The notes beneath the pieces were generated by a model, which made no database searches, was not told the DNA's origin, and saw only the letters and a program-made list of their open reading frames with translations. Shown piece after piece: positions 28,219 to 38,389 of a DNA stretch of 64,000 nucleotides; the stretch's first letter is position 1; each line of letters begins with the position of its first letter. Origin of the DNA: Paenibacillus sp. MMS20-IR301 (GTDB lineage: Bacteria; Bacillota; Bacilli; Paenibacillales; Paenibacillaceae); contig NZ_CP135275.1 of NCBI RefSeq assembly GCF_032302195.1, forward strand, positions 6,229,501-6,293,500. The letters run 5' to 3'. A program made the translations under genes and the position numbers.

Positions 28219-29772
28219 TCAGTTCTCTGCCGTAAGCTGCTTGAGCGGAACTGTGGCCGGACCCTCGATCACATCGCCGTTGTACGAGAACCGGGAGCCG
28301 TGGCATGGGCAATCCCAGGTGCGCTCCGCCTCATTCCATTCACATTCACAGCCCAGATGCGTGCAGGTTCTGTCTACGAGATGCAGTGTACCCCCGGAGT
28401 CGCGGTATCCGCCTACCCGCTTGCCGTCATGGAGGACGACGGCGCCTTCGTCCGGCGCCAGATCCTGTGTTTTCTTATGGATAATCTCCACTTTTCCGGC
28501 GACCAGCTCCTTGGTGACAGAGAAGTTCTGGACGATGAAATTTTTGATGCCGGGAATAGCTTTGAAGCGGGACGGATCGTATAACCCGGCATACGGATTA
28601 CTGCTGCCGAGAATGCCGTCGGTAATCAGCCGTGCCGCCAGCGTACCGCTGGTCATGCCCCATTTGCCGAAGCCGGTGGCGATATAGATTTCTTCATCCT
28701 CCGCCCGCTTGCCGATATAGGGAACCCGGTCGAGTGTAATCAGGTCCTGCGTGGACCAGCGGTAAGGAACACTGCGGATTCCGAGCAGTTCCCCGGCGAA
28801 CCGCTCCAGCTTCTCATAGTGGCCGAACGTACAGATGCCTTGGCCGGTCTTGTGATTCTCGCCGCCGACGATAACCAGCTTCTGATCTCCCCATTCTACC
28901 GCCCGCAGTGACCGGGTAGGCTCGCCGGCGCTCAAGTACATGCCGCCTTCATAATCAGTCTCCGGCTCAACCGCAAGACAATAGGAACGCTCAGCATGCA
29001 GCCGGGAGAAATAGAGCGAGCCGCCGTCATAGAAGGGGAAATGCGAAGCCGATACGGCATGACGGCAGGTGATTTTGCAGCTGCTTCCTTCGGTGTAGAG
29101 TGTAAGGCGTCCGTCCGTATCGACCTTCTCTCCGATCATCGTGTGCTCATACACCGTTCCGCCCTTATCCAGGACAGCCTGCAGCAGCCCCTTCAGATAA
29201 TGCAGCGGATGAAAGCGTGCCTGCCCGGGCAGCCGGATAGCCCCTCCGGCCCGCAGCGGCAAGGATACCCGGTCCTGCCACTCCCCGGGCAGCCCGAGCT
29301 TAACGTAAGCCTCGTACTCGGCAGCCAGCTGCTTCAGCGTCTTCTCATCGCCCATATCGGCGTACAGATAGGCATCCTCACGTTTCATATCGCAGGATAA
29401 CCCCAGCTCTCCGGCGGTAGCAACCATCCACTCCAGTGCTTCGCTGTTCGAATGATAGTATGCCCGTGCTTGCTCCTCGCCGAAATGCTTCAGCAGATCA
29501 TGGTAAATCATGCCGTGCTGGGCGGAAATTTTGGCGCTGGTGAACCCGGTGGTGCCGCCGAGCACCGTTCCGGCCTCAAGCAGAGTCACCTTATATCCGG
29601 CGCTGGACAGCAGATACGCTGTTGTAATCCCGGTAATGCCTGCACCTACTATGGCTACATCAGTAACATGATCTTCCGCAAGCTTCGGAAAGGAGGGCAG
29701 CTCGGTACTGCCCAGCCATAAGGATTCCGGAAATTGGGGAAGACCTTGCAAACGGGGAGTCTGTGAATGCAT
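28219..29772 (-). CDS. FAD-dependent oxidoreductase with C-terminal Rieske domain (YhfW-like)
   Basis: 517-aa fusion. Residues about 35-410 form a DAO-type flavoprotein (GAGITGITTAYLL dinucleotide fold). The last about 95 residues form a Rieske [2Fe-2S] domain with CTHLGC and CPCHGSRF ligand motifs. The same arrangement occurs in B. subtilis YhfW, whose role is not established. No signal peptide, so it is cytoplasmic. GGAGGG precedes the ATG at 29772. A soluble electron-transfer oxidase or an amine/sugar oxidoreductase are the options. Confidence 0.92.
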   Translation of the reverse strand: MHSQTPRLQGLPQFPESLWLGSTELPSFPKLAEDHVTDVAIVGAGITGITTAYLLSSAGYKVTLLEAGTVLGGTTGFTSAKISAQHGMIYHDLLKHFGEEQARAYYHSNSEALEWMVATAGELGLSCDMKREDAYLYADMGDEKTLKQLAAEYEAYVKLGLPGEWQDRVSLPLRAGGAIRLPGQARFHPLHYLKGLLQAVLDKGGTVYEHTMIGEKVDTDGRLTLYTEGSSCKITCRHAVSASHFPFYDGGSLYFSRLHAERSYCLAVEPETDYEGGMYLSAGEPTRSLRAVEWGDQKLVIVGGENHKTGQGICTFGHYEKLERFAGELLGIRSVPYRWSTQDLITLDRVPYIGKRAEDEEIYIATGFGKWGMTSGTLAARLITDGILGSSNPYAGLYDPSRFKAIPGIKNFIVQNFSVTKELVAGKVEIIHKKTQDLAPDEGAVVLHDGKRVGGYRDSGGTLHLVDRTCTHLGCECEWNEAERTWDCPCHGSRFSYNGDVIEGPATVPLKQLTAEN

Positions 29773-29925
29773 TGAATAATCCCTCCAGTTCAGTATTCAC
29801 TTCATTTATTACCACACTCCCTATAAAAGAAACCCGCGGTCCAGGTGTAAGGTGCATGAAATGGGAGGCGGAGTAGCAAAATAAGGGGAAGTTCCCAGTA
29901 AACTGGTCCTGGAGGGGGAAGATCC

Positions 29926-31293
29926 GTGACAGCACGAGAACATAAGCAGGGAGCTACACTGGAATGGATCAGAGGGCAGCTGAGCGGGTTCGGTGATCTG
30001 GAGGACAAGCTTATGGAGGTCCCTTCAGGACAGATCAGCCTGCTGTACATCAAAAGCGTTACTGATGGCCAGGCGATCAGCCGGAGCATTGTGGCGCCAT
30101 TTTACGAAATGAAGAGTGTGGAGGCTTACTACAGCTACATTACGGATGCCCCGGGCAGTGAGGAGACTTCGGAGGGAAAACGCGCAATCGATCTTCTGCT
30201 CAGCGGTTATGCCTGCATCGGCTGCTCCGGCCGGCTCTGCTTCCTTGATGTGCTCCGTTCTGAGAACAGCAGCGTCAAGGAGACCATTACAGAGAGCATC
30301 AGCCAAGGACCCTCGGATGCGCTGGGTGAGAATCTGGCGGTGAACCTCAACCTGATCAGGCGGCGGTATCAATCCTCCGGGCTGAAGATGGAATTCACCA
30401 TTATCGGCAATGTCTCGAAGACCAAAGCAGCTATTCTCTATGATGAGAGCCGGGTGAATCACGATGTGCTCGCAGAGCTGAGAGAAAAGCTGGATACGCT
30501 GAAGCTGGATGTGCTGCAGGCGGCCGGTGAGCTGGAGAAATATATCAGCAGCGATAAGCTGCGCATTTTTCCGAAGACGATTGTTACAGAGCGGCCGGAC
30601 CGGGTGGTCTTCAATCTGGCCGAAGGCAAGGTCGCTGTCTTGCTGGATACTACCGGATATGCGATCGTGCTTCCGTCTATTTTCAATGACTTCTTCACCG
30701 CAATGGATGATAAAGTGCATCTTCCCTTCGTAGGACGGTTTCTGAAAATGCTGCGTATTCTCGGTGTGGCTATGACGTTGTGGCTGCCTGCACTCTATAT
30801 TGCGTTTACCTCGTACAATCCGGAGATCGTCCGTGTGCAGATCGCCCTGCTGATCGGGGGCAGCAGAGCAACGGTTCCTTATCCGTCTTTTGTTGAGGTT
30901 ATTCTGATGATGATCATGATGGAATTTCTGACAGAAGCGAGCTTAAGGCTTCCAAGGGCCATTGGTCCCACCGCAACAACCGTCGGCGGTCTGATTCTGG
31001 GGCAAGCCGCAACAGCGGCGGGGCTGATCGGTAATATTATGATAATTCTGGTGTCGGTTGTGGCTATATCCAACTTCCTCATTCCGCTGAATATGATGAG
31101 CTTCTCCATCCGGGTGCTGAAATATTTCTTCGTCATTGCGGCTGCGGTGCTGGGGCTGGTGGGGGTTGTCGTCTGCCTGGTGGGCTTCACCCTGTATTTA
31201 TGCAGCCAGCGCAGCTTTGGCCAGCCGTATTTCAAACTGTTTGCCCTGGATACCATCGGAGAGACCCTGAAGAAGAAAAGCGGTGGAGGATGA
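29926..31293 (+). CDS. Spore germination protein, GerA family subunit A
   Basis: 455-aa GerAA/GerKA-type subunit of a germinant receptor in the inner spore membrane. Hydrophilic N-terminal part of about 240 aa, then four or five helices, with the family block ALYIAFTSYNPEIV after the first helix. GTG start at 29926 behind a GGAGGGGG site. First gene of an A-B-C operon. The ligand (amino acid or sugar) is not predictable. Confidence 0.95.
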   Translation: MTAREHKQGATLEWIRGQLSGFGDLEDKLMEVPSGQISLLYIKSVTDGQAISRSIVAPFYEMKSVEAYYSYITDAPGSEETSEGKRAIDLLLSGYACIGCSGRLCFLDVLRSENSSVKETITESISQGPSDALGENLAVNLNLIRRRYQSSGLKMEFTIIGNVSKTKAAILYDESRVNHDVLAELREKLDTLKLDVLQAAGELEKYISSDKLRIFPKTIVTERPDRVVFNLAEGKVAVLLDTTGYAIVLPSIFNDFFTAMDDKVHLPFVGRFLKMLRILGVAMTLWLPALYIAFTSYNPEIVRVQIALLIGGSRATVPYPSFVEVILMMIMMEFLTEASLRLPRAIGPTATTVGGLILGQAATAAGLIGNIMIILVSVVAISNFLIPLNMMSFSIRVLKYFFVIAAAVLGLVGVVVCLVGFTLYLCSQRSFGQPYFKLFALDTIGETLKKKSGGG

Positions 31294-32390
31294 AGGCGAA
31301 CAACCGCTATTTCTATTGTCTTTTTCTAATGAACACGCTGATTAATATCATTAACTTTACCCCCCGTGAGCTGATTGATGCCCGGTTTGACGGAGCGCAG
31401 TCCTCTATTCTGGTTGCAGTAGCTGTGGGGACGCTGTTTCTGTACCTGTTCTCCAAGGTAATCAATAAATTTCCCGGCCAGGGGCTGCCTGAGATATTCA
31501 GCTCAGGTCTGCCTAAGCTGCTGGCTTCACCGCTGATTCTGGTCTACGCATTTCTCTGGTTTATGGCGGGGGCGCTGATCCTGCTGTCCTTCGTGGATAT
31601 TACCCTGCGGTTCATCAGCCCGGATACAGGCCCCTATGCGGTGCTGCTTGGCTTCCTTGCCGTAGTCTGCCTGTGTTCCCGCATAGACTCGCTGTCGCTG
31701 CTCTACGGTCTGGAGATTACGCTGGGGATTACCGTGCCCTTGATTATATATACAATGGTTAAGGCAGTAATCAGCCCGGATATCAGCTGGGATGCTATTC
31801 TGCAGGTGATGACCCATTCCTTGCATGCCCCGGATATGAACAGTATTGCCGCGGCAAGCTTTACGTTCAGCGGATATATTAACATGGCTATCTTTAACCG
31901 GGTATTCCATGGCCTGAAGGTCAAGCACCTGTGGATTCTAAGTCTGGAGGGACTGCTTGTGCTTGCGGTAAGCTTTTTTGTGCCGATCGGGTACCATGGA
32001 ACCATCGGTGTGGAGCGGCATGTATATACCTGGTTCACTACGGCGGACAGCCTGCGGGTAGAAGCCTTTCTGATTGAACGGATGCTGTATATCTTCTACT
32101 TTGCTTATATCACCCTATCCCTGGTCAGCACTATTATCCAGTGGCATGTCGGTAAAGAGCTGCTGCTCAGCCTGCTGCCCTCTTCAGACAAACAGCCGAA
32201 GCGCAAGCTGCGGCAGGAAATTACAATCCTGGTCCTGTTTGCGGCCGGAACTTTGCTGATGCTGAGACTGGACCAGTATGCACTTAATCTGCTGGGTGTT
32301 TTCCTGCTGCATATCCGCTGGTACGGGGAGCTGCTGCTGATCATTCTGCTGTGCTGGTGCTTCTGGAAAGTAAGGAGGCAGAGAGCGTGA
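31290..32390 (+). CDS. Spore germination permease, GerB subunit
   Basis: 366-aa protein of the APC-like endospore germination permease family, ten hydrophobic helices, thought to bind the germinant. Its ATG at 31290 overlaps the subunit A stop (ATGA); the in-frame upstream codons at 31200 lie inside subunit A and are not used. The short SD-to-ATG distance suggests translation by re-initiation. Confidence 0.93.
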   Translation: MKANNRYFYCLFLMNTLINIINFTPRELIDARFDGAQSSILVAVAVGTLFLYLFSKVINKFPGQGLPEIFSSGLPKLLASPLILVYAFLWFMAGALILLSFVDITLRFISPDTGPYAVLLGFLAVVCLCSRIDSLSLLYGLEITLGITVPLIIYTMVKAVISPDISWDAILQVMTHSLHAPDMNSIAAASFTFSGYINMAIFNRVFHGLKVKHLWILSLEGLLVLAVSFFVPIGYHGTIGVERHVYTWFTTADSLRVEAFLIERMLYIFYFAYITLSLVSTIIQWHVGKELLLSLLPSSDKQPKRKLRQEITILVLFAAGTLLMLRLDQYALNLLGVFLLHIRWYGELLLIILLCWCFWKVRRQRA

Positions 32391-33496
32391 GAAGAAGGCA
32401 GAGGTTATGGAGCGCCCTACTTGTGCTGCTGGTATCCCTTGCTTTAACCGGCTGCAACTTCAAGGATATTGACCGGAGAATCTTTGTTGTCGCGATCGGA
32501 ATTGATCCCGGCAAGGAGCAGGGCACCTTCAAGGTCAGTCTGAAGCTGGCCATTCCGCAAGGCGATGTGACGAAGATCGACGAGAAGATGCAGATCCTTA
32601 CCGAAGAATCGGAGAGTATATCAGAGGCGCTGCGGCGGATGAAATCCAAGGTGGAGAAGGAACTGGACTACGTTCATTGCAAAACGCTGATTCTGGGGGA
32701 GCAGGTGGCTGCCAGGGATATCAGGCATGTGGTCGACTGGGCCGTACGGCGCAGGGATATCCAGCTGATTCTTAACTTCGCGGTGGGGAAGCCGGAGGCA
32801 CTTGATGTATTGAAGGTGAAGCCGCCCTCTGAACGTATTCCGTCGAACTCGCTGATTCTGGCGATGAGCGGGCAGGGAACGGAATCACCGTTTATCTCCA
32901 GCGTGTATTCTTATCAGCTGATGAGGAGCATCTATGAGCAGGGGATTGATCCGATTCTGCCGATTATTGAAGCCCAGGGGGAGGAGCAGTTCCTGATCGA
33001 CAAGATTGCCCTGCTGGATAAAAATAAAATCAAGCTCGTGCTCTCCCCGGATGAGAGCCGGCTGTTCAATCTGCTCTCCCGCCCTAATCTGCGGACGAAC
33101 TTTCCCGCACATATCGGTGACGGAATGTACCAGTACTACACAGAGAGCAGTTCTTCAAGCTATAAGATTGTTACTCCGCAGGAAGAAGAGCCTTACATCC
33201 GCTATACGATTAAGATCAGTGCAATTCTTGAGGAGAACAGTACCGAGGAAATGGTCACTCACGCTCTGCTGAAGAAAATTGAACACGATGGGGAAGACGA
33301 GCTGAACAAGGCGGTTACGGCGCTGCTGGTCAAAATTCAGAACAGCGGAATGGACCCCATGGGCTGGGGGCTGCATTACGGGTCCAGACACTGGAACAAT
33401 GACACTGAGATGGCGGAATGGGAAACGATCTATCCCCGGCTGAAATTTCAGGTGAAAGCGAAGGTGAATATCAAGTATTCGGGAATGATCAAATAG
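32387..33496 (+). CDS. Spore germination lipoprotein, Ger(x)C subunit
   Basis: 369-aa lipoprotein that completes the receptor. The signal peptide ends in the lipobox LTGC (Cys near residue 23); the first conserved block is the DIDRRIFVVAIGID type. GTG at 32387 overlaps the GerB stop (GTGA) and has AAGGAGG 9 bases upstream, so the in-frame ATG at 32351 is rejected. Expression in the forespore through SigG is expected from the family, but I cannot identify the promoter. Confidence 0.94.
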   Translation: MRRRQRLWSALLVLLVSLALTGCNFKDIDRRIFVVAIGIDPGKEQGTFKVSLKLAIPQGDVTKIDEKMQILTEESESISEALRRMKSKVEKELDYVHCKTLILGEQVAARDIRHVVDWAVRRRDIQLILNFAVGKPEALDVLKVKPPSERIPSNSLILAMSGQGTESPFISSVYSYQLMRSIYEQGIDPILPIIEAQGEEQFLIDKIALLDKNKIKLVLSPDESRLFNLLSRPNLRTNFPAHIGDGMYQYYTESSSSSYKIVTPQEEEPYIRYTIKISAILEENSTEEMVTHALLKKIEHDGEDELNKAVTALLVKIQNSGMDPMGWGLHYGSRHWNNDTEMAEWETIYPRLKFQVKAKVNIKYSGMIK

Positions 33497-33569
33497 AAGC
33501 TGATCCGGATTGACGGTGCTGGCATCAAGATTTATACTTGATCTAAAAACAAGTTAGAGGATGATGAAG

Positions 33570-33965
33570 ATGAGAACCCTGAACCTGACTTCTCAGCGTC
33601 AAGCCGTGTATGATATCGTCCGTAATTCCCATGACCACCCTACTGCCGCTGAAGTGATGAACCGGCTTGTAGAGCAGGGGCATAACCTCGCTTACGGGAC
33701 TGTATATAATTCCCTGCGTTATCTGTCGGATAAGCAGATGATCCGGGAGCTGAAGCTTGGAGAGGCGGCAAGCAGATATGACGCCCGTCTGGACGATCAC
33801 CAGCATATTATTTGTGAAGTATGCGGCGCAGTGGATGAGGTGATGAGCCAGGTTCCGCAGGAATGGATCGATACAGTTGCGGAGGATACCGGTTATTCCA
33901 TTACCCACACTCATGTTGTGTTCGGGGGCGTATGCCCGGCCTGCCGGACCAAGGCTAAGCACTAG
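33570..33965 (+). CDS. PerR-like Fur family metalloregulator
   Basis: 131-aa regulator with a winged helix (LTSQRQAVYDIVRN; YGTVYNSLRYL) and two CxxC pairs (CEVC and CPAC) for structural zinc. The regulatory metal ligands of PerR are conserved in place: HPTA, RYD, DHQH. That favours peroxide sensing by metal-catalysed His oxidation over iron-sensing Fur. Of several ATGs, 33570 has the best spacing to TTAGAGG. Targets such as catalase are not nearby; a glutathione peroxidase lies 12 kb away. Confidence 0.88.
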   Translation: MRTLNLTSQRQAVYDIVRNSHDHPTAAEVMNRLVEQGHNLAYGTVYNSLRYLSDKQMIRELKLGEAASRYDARLDDHQHIICEVCGAVDEVMSQVPQEWIDTVAEDTGYSITHTHVVFGGVCPACRTKAKH

Positions 33966-34029
33966 CACACTAGCGGACAATTCATAGTGATTCACAGCGG
34001 GAGTACGGCTGCGGATATAATTGATATAT

Positions 34030-34065
34030 AACAAAAGACCGTTTTCATGCAAACGGTCTTTTGTT
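34030..34065. terminator. Terminator after the PerR-like gene
   Basis: Perfect 15-bp stem AACAAAAGACCGTTT/AAACGGTCTTTTGTT with a 6-base loop. The A/T-rich ends allow either direction. Confidence 0.9.
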
Positions 34066-34216
34066 ATGTGATTATAAAAATTATTAAGAAACATAGGAGA
34101 ATACTAATAAGTTGGGGGAGAAAAGAGGGTTTACAAAGCCGGTATTTAATTATATATATAAGATTCAACTTTATCGTGCTTAAGACCTATAAAGAAAGAG
34201 AGAGTGAGTCCATCAT

Positions 34217-36208
34217 ATGAATAAAAAGGCGCGTCTGTCCATCCGCACGAAACTAATACTTACATATCTGCTAGTCCTTCTGGCTCCCAGCATCATTATC
34301 GGCTGGCTAACCTATCAGTCAGCCAGCGGCAAAGTGGAAGAGCAGCTCACCCGCAATGCCCTTGAGAGTGTGGTTGCAGTGAATGAAATTATTGATGCGA
34401 ATATTCAAGCGAAGATTGATGATATAAGTTATTTCGCGGCACAGCTTTCGGCTGAGGCTATTAATAATGAAGCTGCGGGAGGGGCCGCGCCTGATCTGAA
34501 GACAAGGCTTAAGGAGTATGGCGAGCTGCATTCCGACGTGCTTGATATCTATGCCGGAACAAGCAAAGGCAGCAGCATCCGCGCATCTGATATCCAACTG
34601 CCGGACGGCTACGATCCGCGTAAGGAGAATGCGTATATCAATGCGCTTAAAGCCGGCTCAGGCGTTGTGATCTCACCGGTATTCCAGTCGGTAAATAATG
34701 AGACAGCGATTGCTATTTCGATGGTGCTCGCCGGCGGAAACGGGGTGGTGGGACTTGATCTTAATCTATCCTCTCTGGCTGATCTGACCGATATTAAGGT
34801 AGGCCAGCAAGGGTATATTCTGATTATCGACAGCAGCAAGAAATTCCTTGTCCATCCGGTGGAGACGATTGGCCAGGAATCGACGCTTGATTTCGTAAAG
34901 CAGATGTTCGCCGGAGAAAGCGGCAGCTTCGACTATAAGTATGAGGATACCGACAAGAAAATGACCTATATGGTGAATGAGCTGACCGGCTGGAGAATCG
35001 GCGGCACCATCAGCAAAAGTGAGGTTTCAAGCGCCACTGAGGATATCCGGCAAACCGTATGGCTGGTGATCTCTGTCTCAGTCCTGCTGGCGCTGTTTCT
35101 CATTTACCTCAATGTCTCCTCCATCCTGAAGCCGCTGGTCCGGCTGCGCCGGGCTACGGAAATGATCTCTGCCGGTGACTTGTCGCAGGATATCGGTAAT
35201 TTCGCAAGCGATGAGATCGGCCTCCTGGCAGAGAACTTCCGTACCATGGTCGGTAATCTGCGGCAGATGATTATCAGCGTGCAGGAGATGACCGATAATG
35301 TCTCCTCCTCAGCCGAGCAGCTGACGGCCGGGGCCGAGCAGACTACCAAAGCCATTGAGCATGTTACCACTGCGATCCAGGAGGTTGCATCCGGAACGGA
35401 GCGGCAGGTGAGCAGCGTGCACAGGGGAATGGAAAGCACGGCGGCTACAACCAGTGAGGTTGAGCATATCTCCGAATTCATGGGCCAGGTCTCGGCGATG
35501 ATGGACAAGACCTCGCTCTCGGCTTCAGAGGGTAATGAGTCTGTAATCAGTGTTGTGGATAAGATCAACGGCATTCATGAAACGGTTGAGGAGCTGGGGG
35601 GAGTTATTGACAGGCTGAATGAGCGGACCGGACAGATTCAGGGGATTGTCGGCGTAATTACCGGAATCTCACGGCAGACCAACCTGCTGGCACTGAATGC
35701 CTCAATTGAAGCGGCCAGAGCAGGTGAGCAGGGCCGGGGCTTCGCTGTAGTAGCCTCAGAGGTACGTAAGCTGGCGGAAGAATCCGAGAAATCAGCGAAA
35801 ATGATCTCGGAGCAGATTTCGTCCATCCGCACAGAGATGGTTCAGGCTACGGCAACTATGGAATATGCGAAGAACCGGGTATCGGAGGGCATTATGGCAG
35901 TGGATACGACCGGGCGTTCCTTCTCACGGATCCGCCGGGCCGTCAAAGGGGCCGCGGAGAAGATTGAAGCGATGAACGGGGCGGTACATACCCTGACGCA
36001 GGAAGCGGACAGCATGGATAAGGCCATTCTGGAGATCCGGGGCATTACCCAGGAGGCTGCGGGCAATACCGAGACGATCTCGGCTGCTGCCCAGCAGCAG
36101 CTGGCCTCGGTGGAAGAAATCGCTTCCTCCACAGCCGATTTGAGTCATCTTGCCGATGAGCTCCAGCGGCTGGTCGGCCGGTTTAAATTATACACAGATA
36201 AACAATAA
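34217..36208 (+). CDS. Methyl-accepting chemotaxis protein (dCache type)
   Basis: 663-aa chemoreceptor. Helix at about residues 13-33, extracellular domain of about 260 aa with a dCache look ([23 protein letters not shown]), second helix near 280-300, HAMP, and a long signalling domain with the conserved tip [20 protein letters not shown]. Start at 34217 behind GAGAGTGAG. dCache domains usually bind amino acids or other small carboxylates; ligand unknown. Confidence 0.93.
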   Translation: MNKKARLSIRTKLILTYLLVLLAPSIIIGWLTYQSASGKVEEQLTRNALESVVAVNEIIDANIQAKIDDISYFAAQLSAEAINNEAAGGAAPDLKTRLKEYGELHSDVLDIYAGTSKGSSIRASDIQLPDGYDPRKENAYINALKAGSGVVISPVFQSVNNETAIAISMVLAGGNGVVGLDLNLSSLADLTDIKVGQQGYILIIDSSKKFLVHPVETIGQESTLDFVKQMFAGESGSFDYKYEDTDKKMTYMVNELTGWRIGGTISKSEVSSATEDIRQTVWLVISVSVLLALFLIYLNVSSILKPLVRLRRATEMISAGDLSQDIGNFASDEIGLLAENFRTMVGNLRQMIISVQEMTDNVSSSAEQLTAGAEQTTKAIEHVTTAIQEVASGTERQVSSVHRGMESTAATTSEVEHISEFMGQVSAMMDKTSLSASEGNESVISVVDKINGIHETVEELGGVIDRLNERTGQIQGIVGVITGISRQTNLLALNASIEAARAGEQGRGFAVVASEVRKLAEESEKSAKMISEQISSIRTEMVQATATMEYAKNRVSEGIMAVDTTGRSFSRIRRAVKGAAEKIEAMNGAVHTLTQEADSMDKAILEIRGITQEAAGNTETISAAAQQQLASVEEIASSTADLSHLADELQRLVGRFKLYTDKQ

Positions 36209-36235
36209 TACGGATAATGAAGGAGAGGAACGATC

Positions 36236-37048
36236 ATGGCAGAGCAATTAAAGGGCATAACTGTAGCCCTGGCCGGTCCGCGCAAGTCTGAGGAGATGGC
36301 CAAGCTTGTACACAATATGGGAGGGACCGCAGTGCATCGTCCGGCCCAGGGAACCTCTTTCCTGGATGATGAACTTCTGCGCAGCGGGCTGGCGGACTGG
36401 GTTGAACATCCGCCGGATCTGGCGGTGCTGACAACCGGGATGGGACTGGACGCCTTATTCGAGATGGCAGCGAAGCTTGCGCTTGAGGACAGGTTCCTCC
36501 AAGTGCTCTCTGCCTCCCCGATCGCAGCACGCGGCTATAAGACGGTGAATGCCCTGAAGAAACGGGGGCTGGAACCGGTGGTGCGTGATGATGACGGCAG
36601 CACAAGGGGCCTGATCCGCGGGCTGCAGGACTGGGAGCTGGAGGGGAAGCAGGTTGTACTGCAGCTGCACGGCGAGCCGGCTGTCAGGCTGGTTCAGTGG
36701 CTGGAACAGGCGGGTGCATCCGTCCGCTGCGTGCAGCCTTACCGGTACACGCCGCCCGGGCCGGAGGCACTGGCTCTGCTGCTGGCGGAAATTACGGAAG
36801 GCAGGGTGGATGCGGTAGCCTTCACCAGCGGACCGCAATTCCGCTTCCTGGCCCAGTATGCACGGGAGCAAGGCCGGCTGGCAGAGCTGGTTGAGGCGCT
36901 GGAGACCCGGGTGATTGCAGTATCTGTCGGCCGGATTACCTCGGAAGCACTGAAGGAAGAGGGCGTGCAGCGGATTGTGATGCCGGAGCATGAACGGATG
37001 GGCAGCATGTTTGTTGAGCTTGGCAGGTACTTGGCGGCTTCCCGGTAA
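36236..37048 (+). CDS. Uroporphyrinogen-III synthase-like protein (HemD family)
   Basis: 270-aa two-lobed HEM4 fold protein: GITVALAGPRKSEEM at the N-terminus, TTGMG and FTSGPQFRF in the two lobes. HemD closes the tetrapyrrole ring in haem synthesis. It stands outside any hem cluster, so it may be a second HemD-like protein with another role. It is 27 bases after the chemoreceptor, with GGAGAGG upstream. Confidence 0.8.
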   Translation: MAEQLKGITVALAGPRKSEEMAKLVHNMGGTAVHRPAQGTSFLDDELLRSGLADWVEHPPDLAVLTTGMGLDALFEMAAKLALEDRFLQVLSASPIAARGYKTVNALKKRGLEPVVRDDDGSTRGLIRGLQDWELEGKQVVLQLHGEPAVRLVQWLEQAGASVRCVQPYRYTPPGPEALALLLAEITEGRVDAVAFTSGPQFRFLAQYAREQGRLAELVEALETRVIAVSVGRITSEALKEEGVQRIVMPEHERMGSMFVELGRYLAASR

Positions 37049-37085
37049 AATAAAGGCTTCAGCGATCTCAGAGAGTGGCAGGCTG

Positions 37086-37116
37086 GAATTCCCGTCCGTT
37101 AGGGCGGGAATTCTTT
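37086..37116 (+). terminator. Terminator of the HemD-like gene
   Basis: GAATTCCCGTCC pairs with GGGCGGGAATTC (one G-T pair) around a GTTA loop; a short T run follows. Confidence 0.75.
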
Positions 37117-37138
37117 ATGAGAGGACATCTGTGCAAGG

Positions 37139-37160
37139 CCCCACTTTGTGGGGGGATTTT
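37139..37160 (+). terminator. Hairpin CCCCAC-TTT-GTGGGG
   Basis: Six-bp stem followed by GGATTTTAT. The same core, CYCACTTTGTGGGG, recurs at 37989-38003, so this looks like a reused terminator-type hairpin. Confidence 0.5.
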
Positions 37161-37237
37161 ATGGACATCTCGGGCTGTTTTCCTTAGAATAATAGGCAAC
37201 GTTCAACTACAAAGATAAAGATACAAGGAGGAGACAC

Positions 37238-37870
37238 ATGGATAAGAGAAAATGCCTGCTGCTTGGCGACTATACTCACCCCCGGTTTCACCCGCTGCAA
37301 GGCGTAGACAAGCAGGTCAGCGAAATATTGAATGATCTTCTGACCGTCCAGTGCTCGGAGAATAAGAAGCTGCTGCTAAGCGAGCATCTGGCGGGATATG
37401 ATCTGTGTATCGCATATAACGAATTATGGAACGAAACGGTATCTCCGCAGCAGACCGCAGGCCTGCTGAGCTATGTGAGCGGCGGCGGCGGACTGATTGT
37501 GCTGCATACCGGTGTATCCCTGGCCAAGCGGTATGAGCTGGCTCATCTGATCGGCGGCAGGTTTACCGGACATCCTCCATACGCCCCGCTGAATTTCAAG
37601 GTCCGGGAGCATGATATTACGGAAGGCATTGAGGATTTCCAGCTGGATGAAGAGCCGTACCGCTTCGAGTTCGACCCGTTCACGGATAAGAAGATTCTGC
37701 TTGAATATGAAGCAGACGGCGAGCTGCTGCCTGCAGCCTGGTGCCATAGCTATGGCCTCGGCCGGGTAGTCTATCTGATGCCGGGCCACCACGAGCCTTC
37801 ATTCACCCATCCGGCTGTACGCCAGCTCATTCTGCGTGCAGCGACCTGGGCAGCACGTATCCCGAGATAA
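37238..37870 (+). CDS. ThuA-like domain protein
   Basis: 210-aa protein of the ThuA/trehalose-utilisation fold, related to class I glutamine amidotransferases. Conserved elements are the GGGLIVLHTG loop, HPPYAPL and GRVVYLMPGHH. Family function is poorly defined; it is linked to sugar utilisation. Start ATG 37238 behind AAGGAGGAG. No signal peptide. Monocistronic. Confidence 0.82.
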   Translation: MDKRKCLLLGDYTHPRFHPLQGVDKQVSEILNDLLTVQCSENKKLLLSEHLAGYDLCIAYNELWNETVSPQQTAGLLSYVSGGGGLIVLHTGVSLAKRYELAHLIGGRFTGHPPYAPLNFKVREHDITEGIEDFQLDEEPYRFEFDPFTDKKILLEYEADGELLPAAWCHSYGLGRVVYLMPGHHEPSFTHPAVRQLILRAATWAARIPR

Positions 37871-37951
37871 CATCCCGGCTGTAGGGGTGGTTTTGTGAAA
37901 TGAACCGTTAAGGGGTATACTTTAGAAGATAAGAATTAATGTGTTTTGGGG

Positions 37952-38010
37952 TCCCCGCAAAGTACCTGAGCAATCACCTGCAGCAAAGCCTCACTTTGTG
38001 GGGTTATTAT
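37952..38010 (+). other. Hairpin leader between ThuA-like and phasin-like genes
   Basis: CCCCGCAAAG pairs with CTTTGTGGGG (one G-T pair) over about 36 bases, while a second copy of CAAAG inside offers an alternative short pairing with the same CTTTG. It could be a terminator of the upstream gene or a switching leader of the downstream pair. There is no T run, only TTATTAT. Confidence 0.4.
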
Positions 38011-38041
38011 CCATAACTGGAATCTTTGGGAGGAAAGTACC

Positions 38042-38389
38042 ATGAGTGATTTGTTAAAGAAAGCAATCTCTTTAGGAGTGGGCCTCACCATCGTCAGCAA
38101 GGAAAAGGTAGAAAAGGTTGTAGATGAGCTTGTAAAGCGGGGCGAGCTTGCGCCTTCAGAATCGAAAGCACTCGTAGACCGGCTGATTGAGCGAGGGGAA
38201 GAGGAACGCGGAGCATTCAAATCCGCCGTGCATGAGCAGGTCCAGAAGGTGCTGAAGGAGCTCAAAGTGCCTGTCCAGAGCGATATTGCCGGGCTGGAGT
38301 CACGTATAGCCTCACTGGAGAGCCGTGTAGCTGAACTGGAGGGCCAATCTCCCCAGGGAACAGCCGTGCCGGATACGCAAACGGAATAA
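38042..38389 (+). CDS. Phasin-like coiled-coil protein
   Basis: 115-aa protein. Residues about 20-60 carry the phasin-like VDELVKRGELAPSESK region, and a heptad-rich coiled coil (about 75-102) precedes a polar tail. Related small proteins are called polyhydroxyalkanoate granule or synthesis-regulator proteins. Here it abuts a UbiB-type kinase with no spacer, and the two are surely co-expressed. RBS GGAGG at 38030. Binding to the kinase or membrane is a guess. Confidence 0.75.
   Translation: MSDLLKKAISLGVGLTIVSKEKVEKVVDELVKRGELAPSESKALVDRLIERGEEERGAFKSAVHEQVQKVLKELKVPVQSDIAGLESRIASLESRVAELEGQSPQGTAVPDTQTE

Noticed and set aside
28114..28312. N-terminal extension of the SDR upstream of 28114
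   Set aside because: The extension overlaps the end of the FAD-Rieske gene, is not SDR-like, and the Rossmann fold begins right after the chosen Met.
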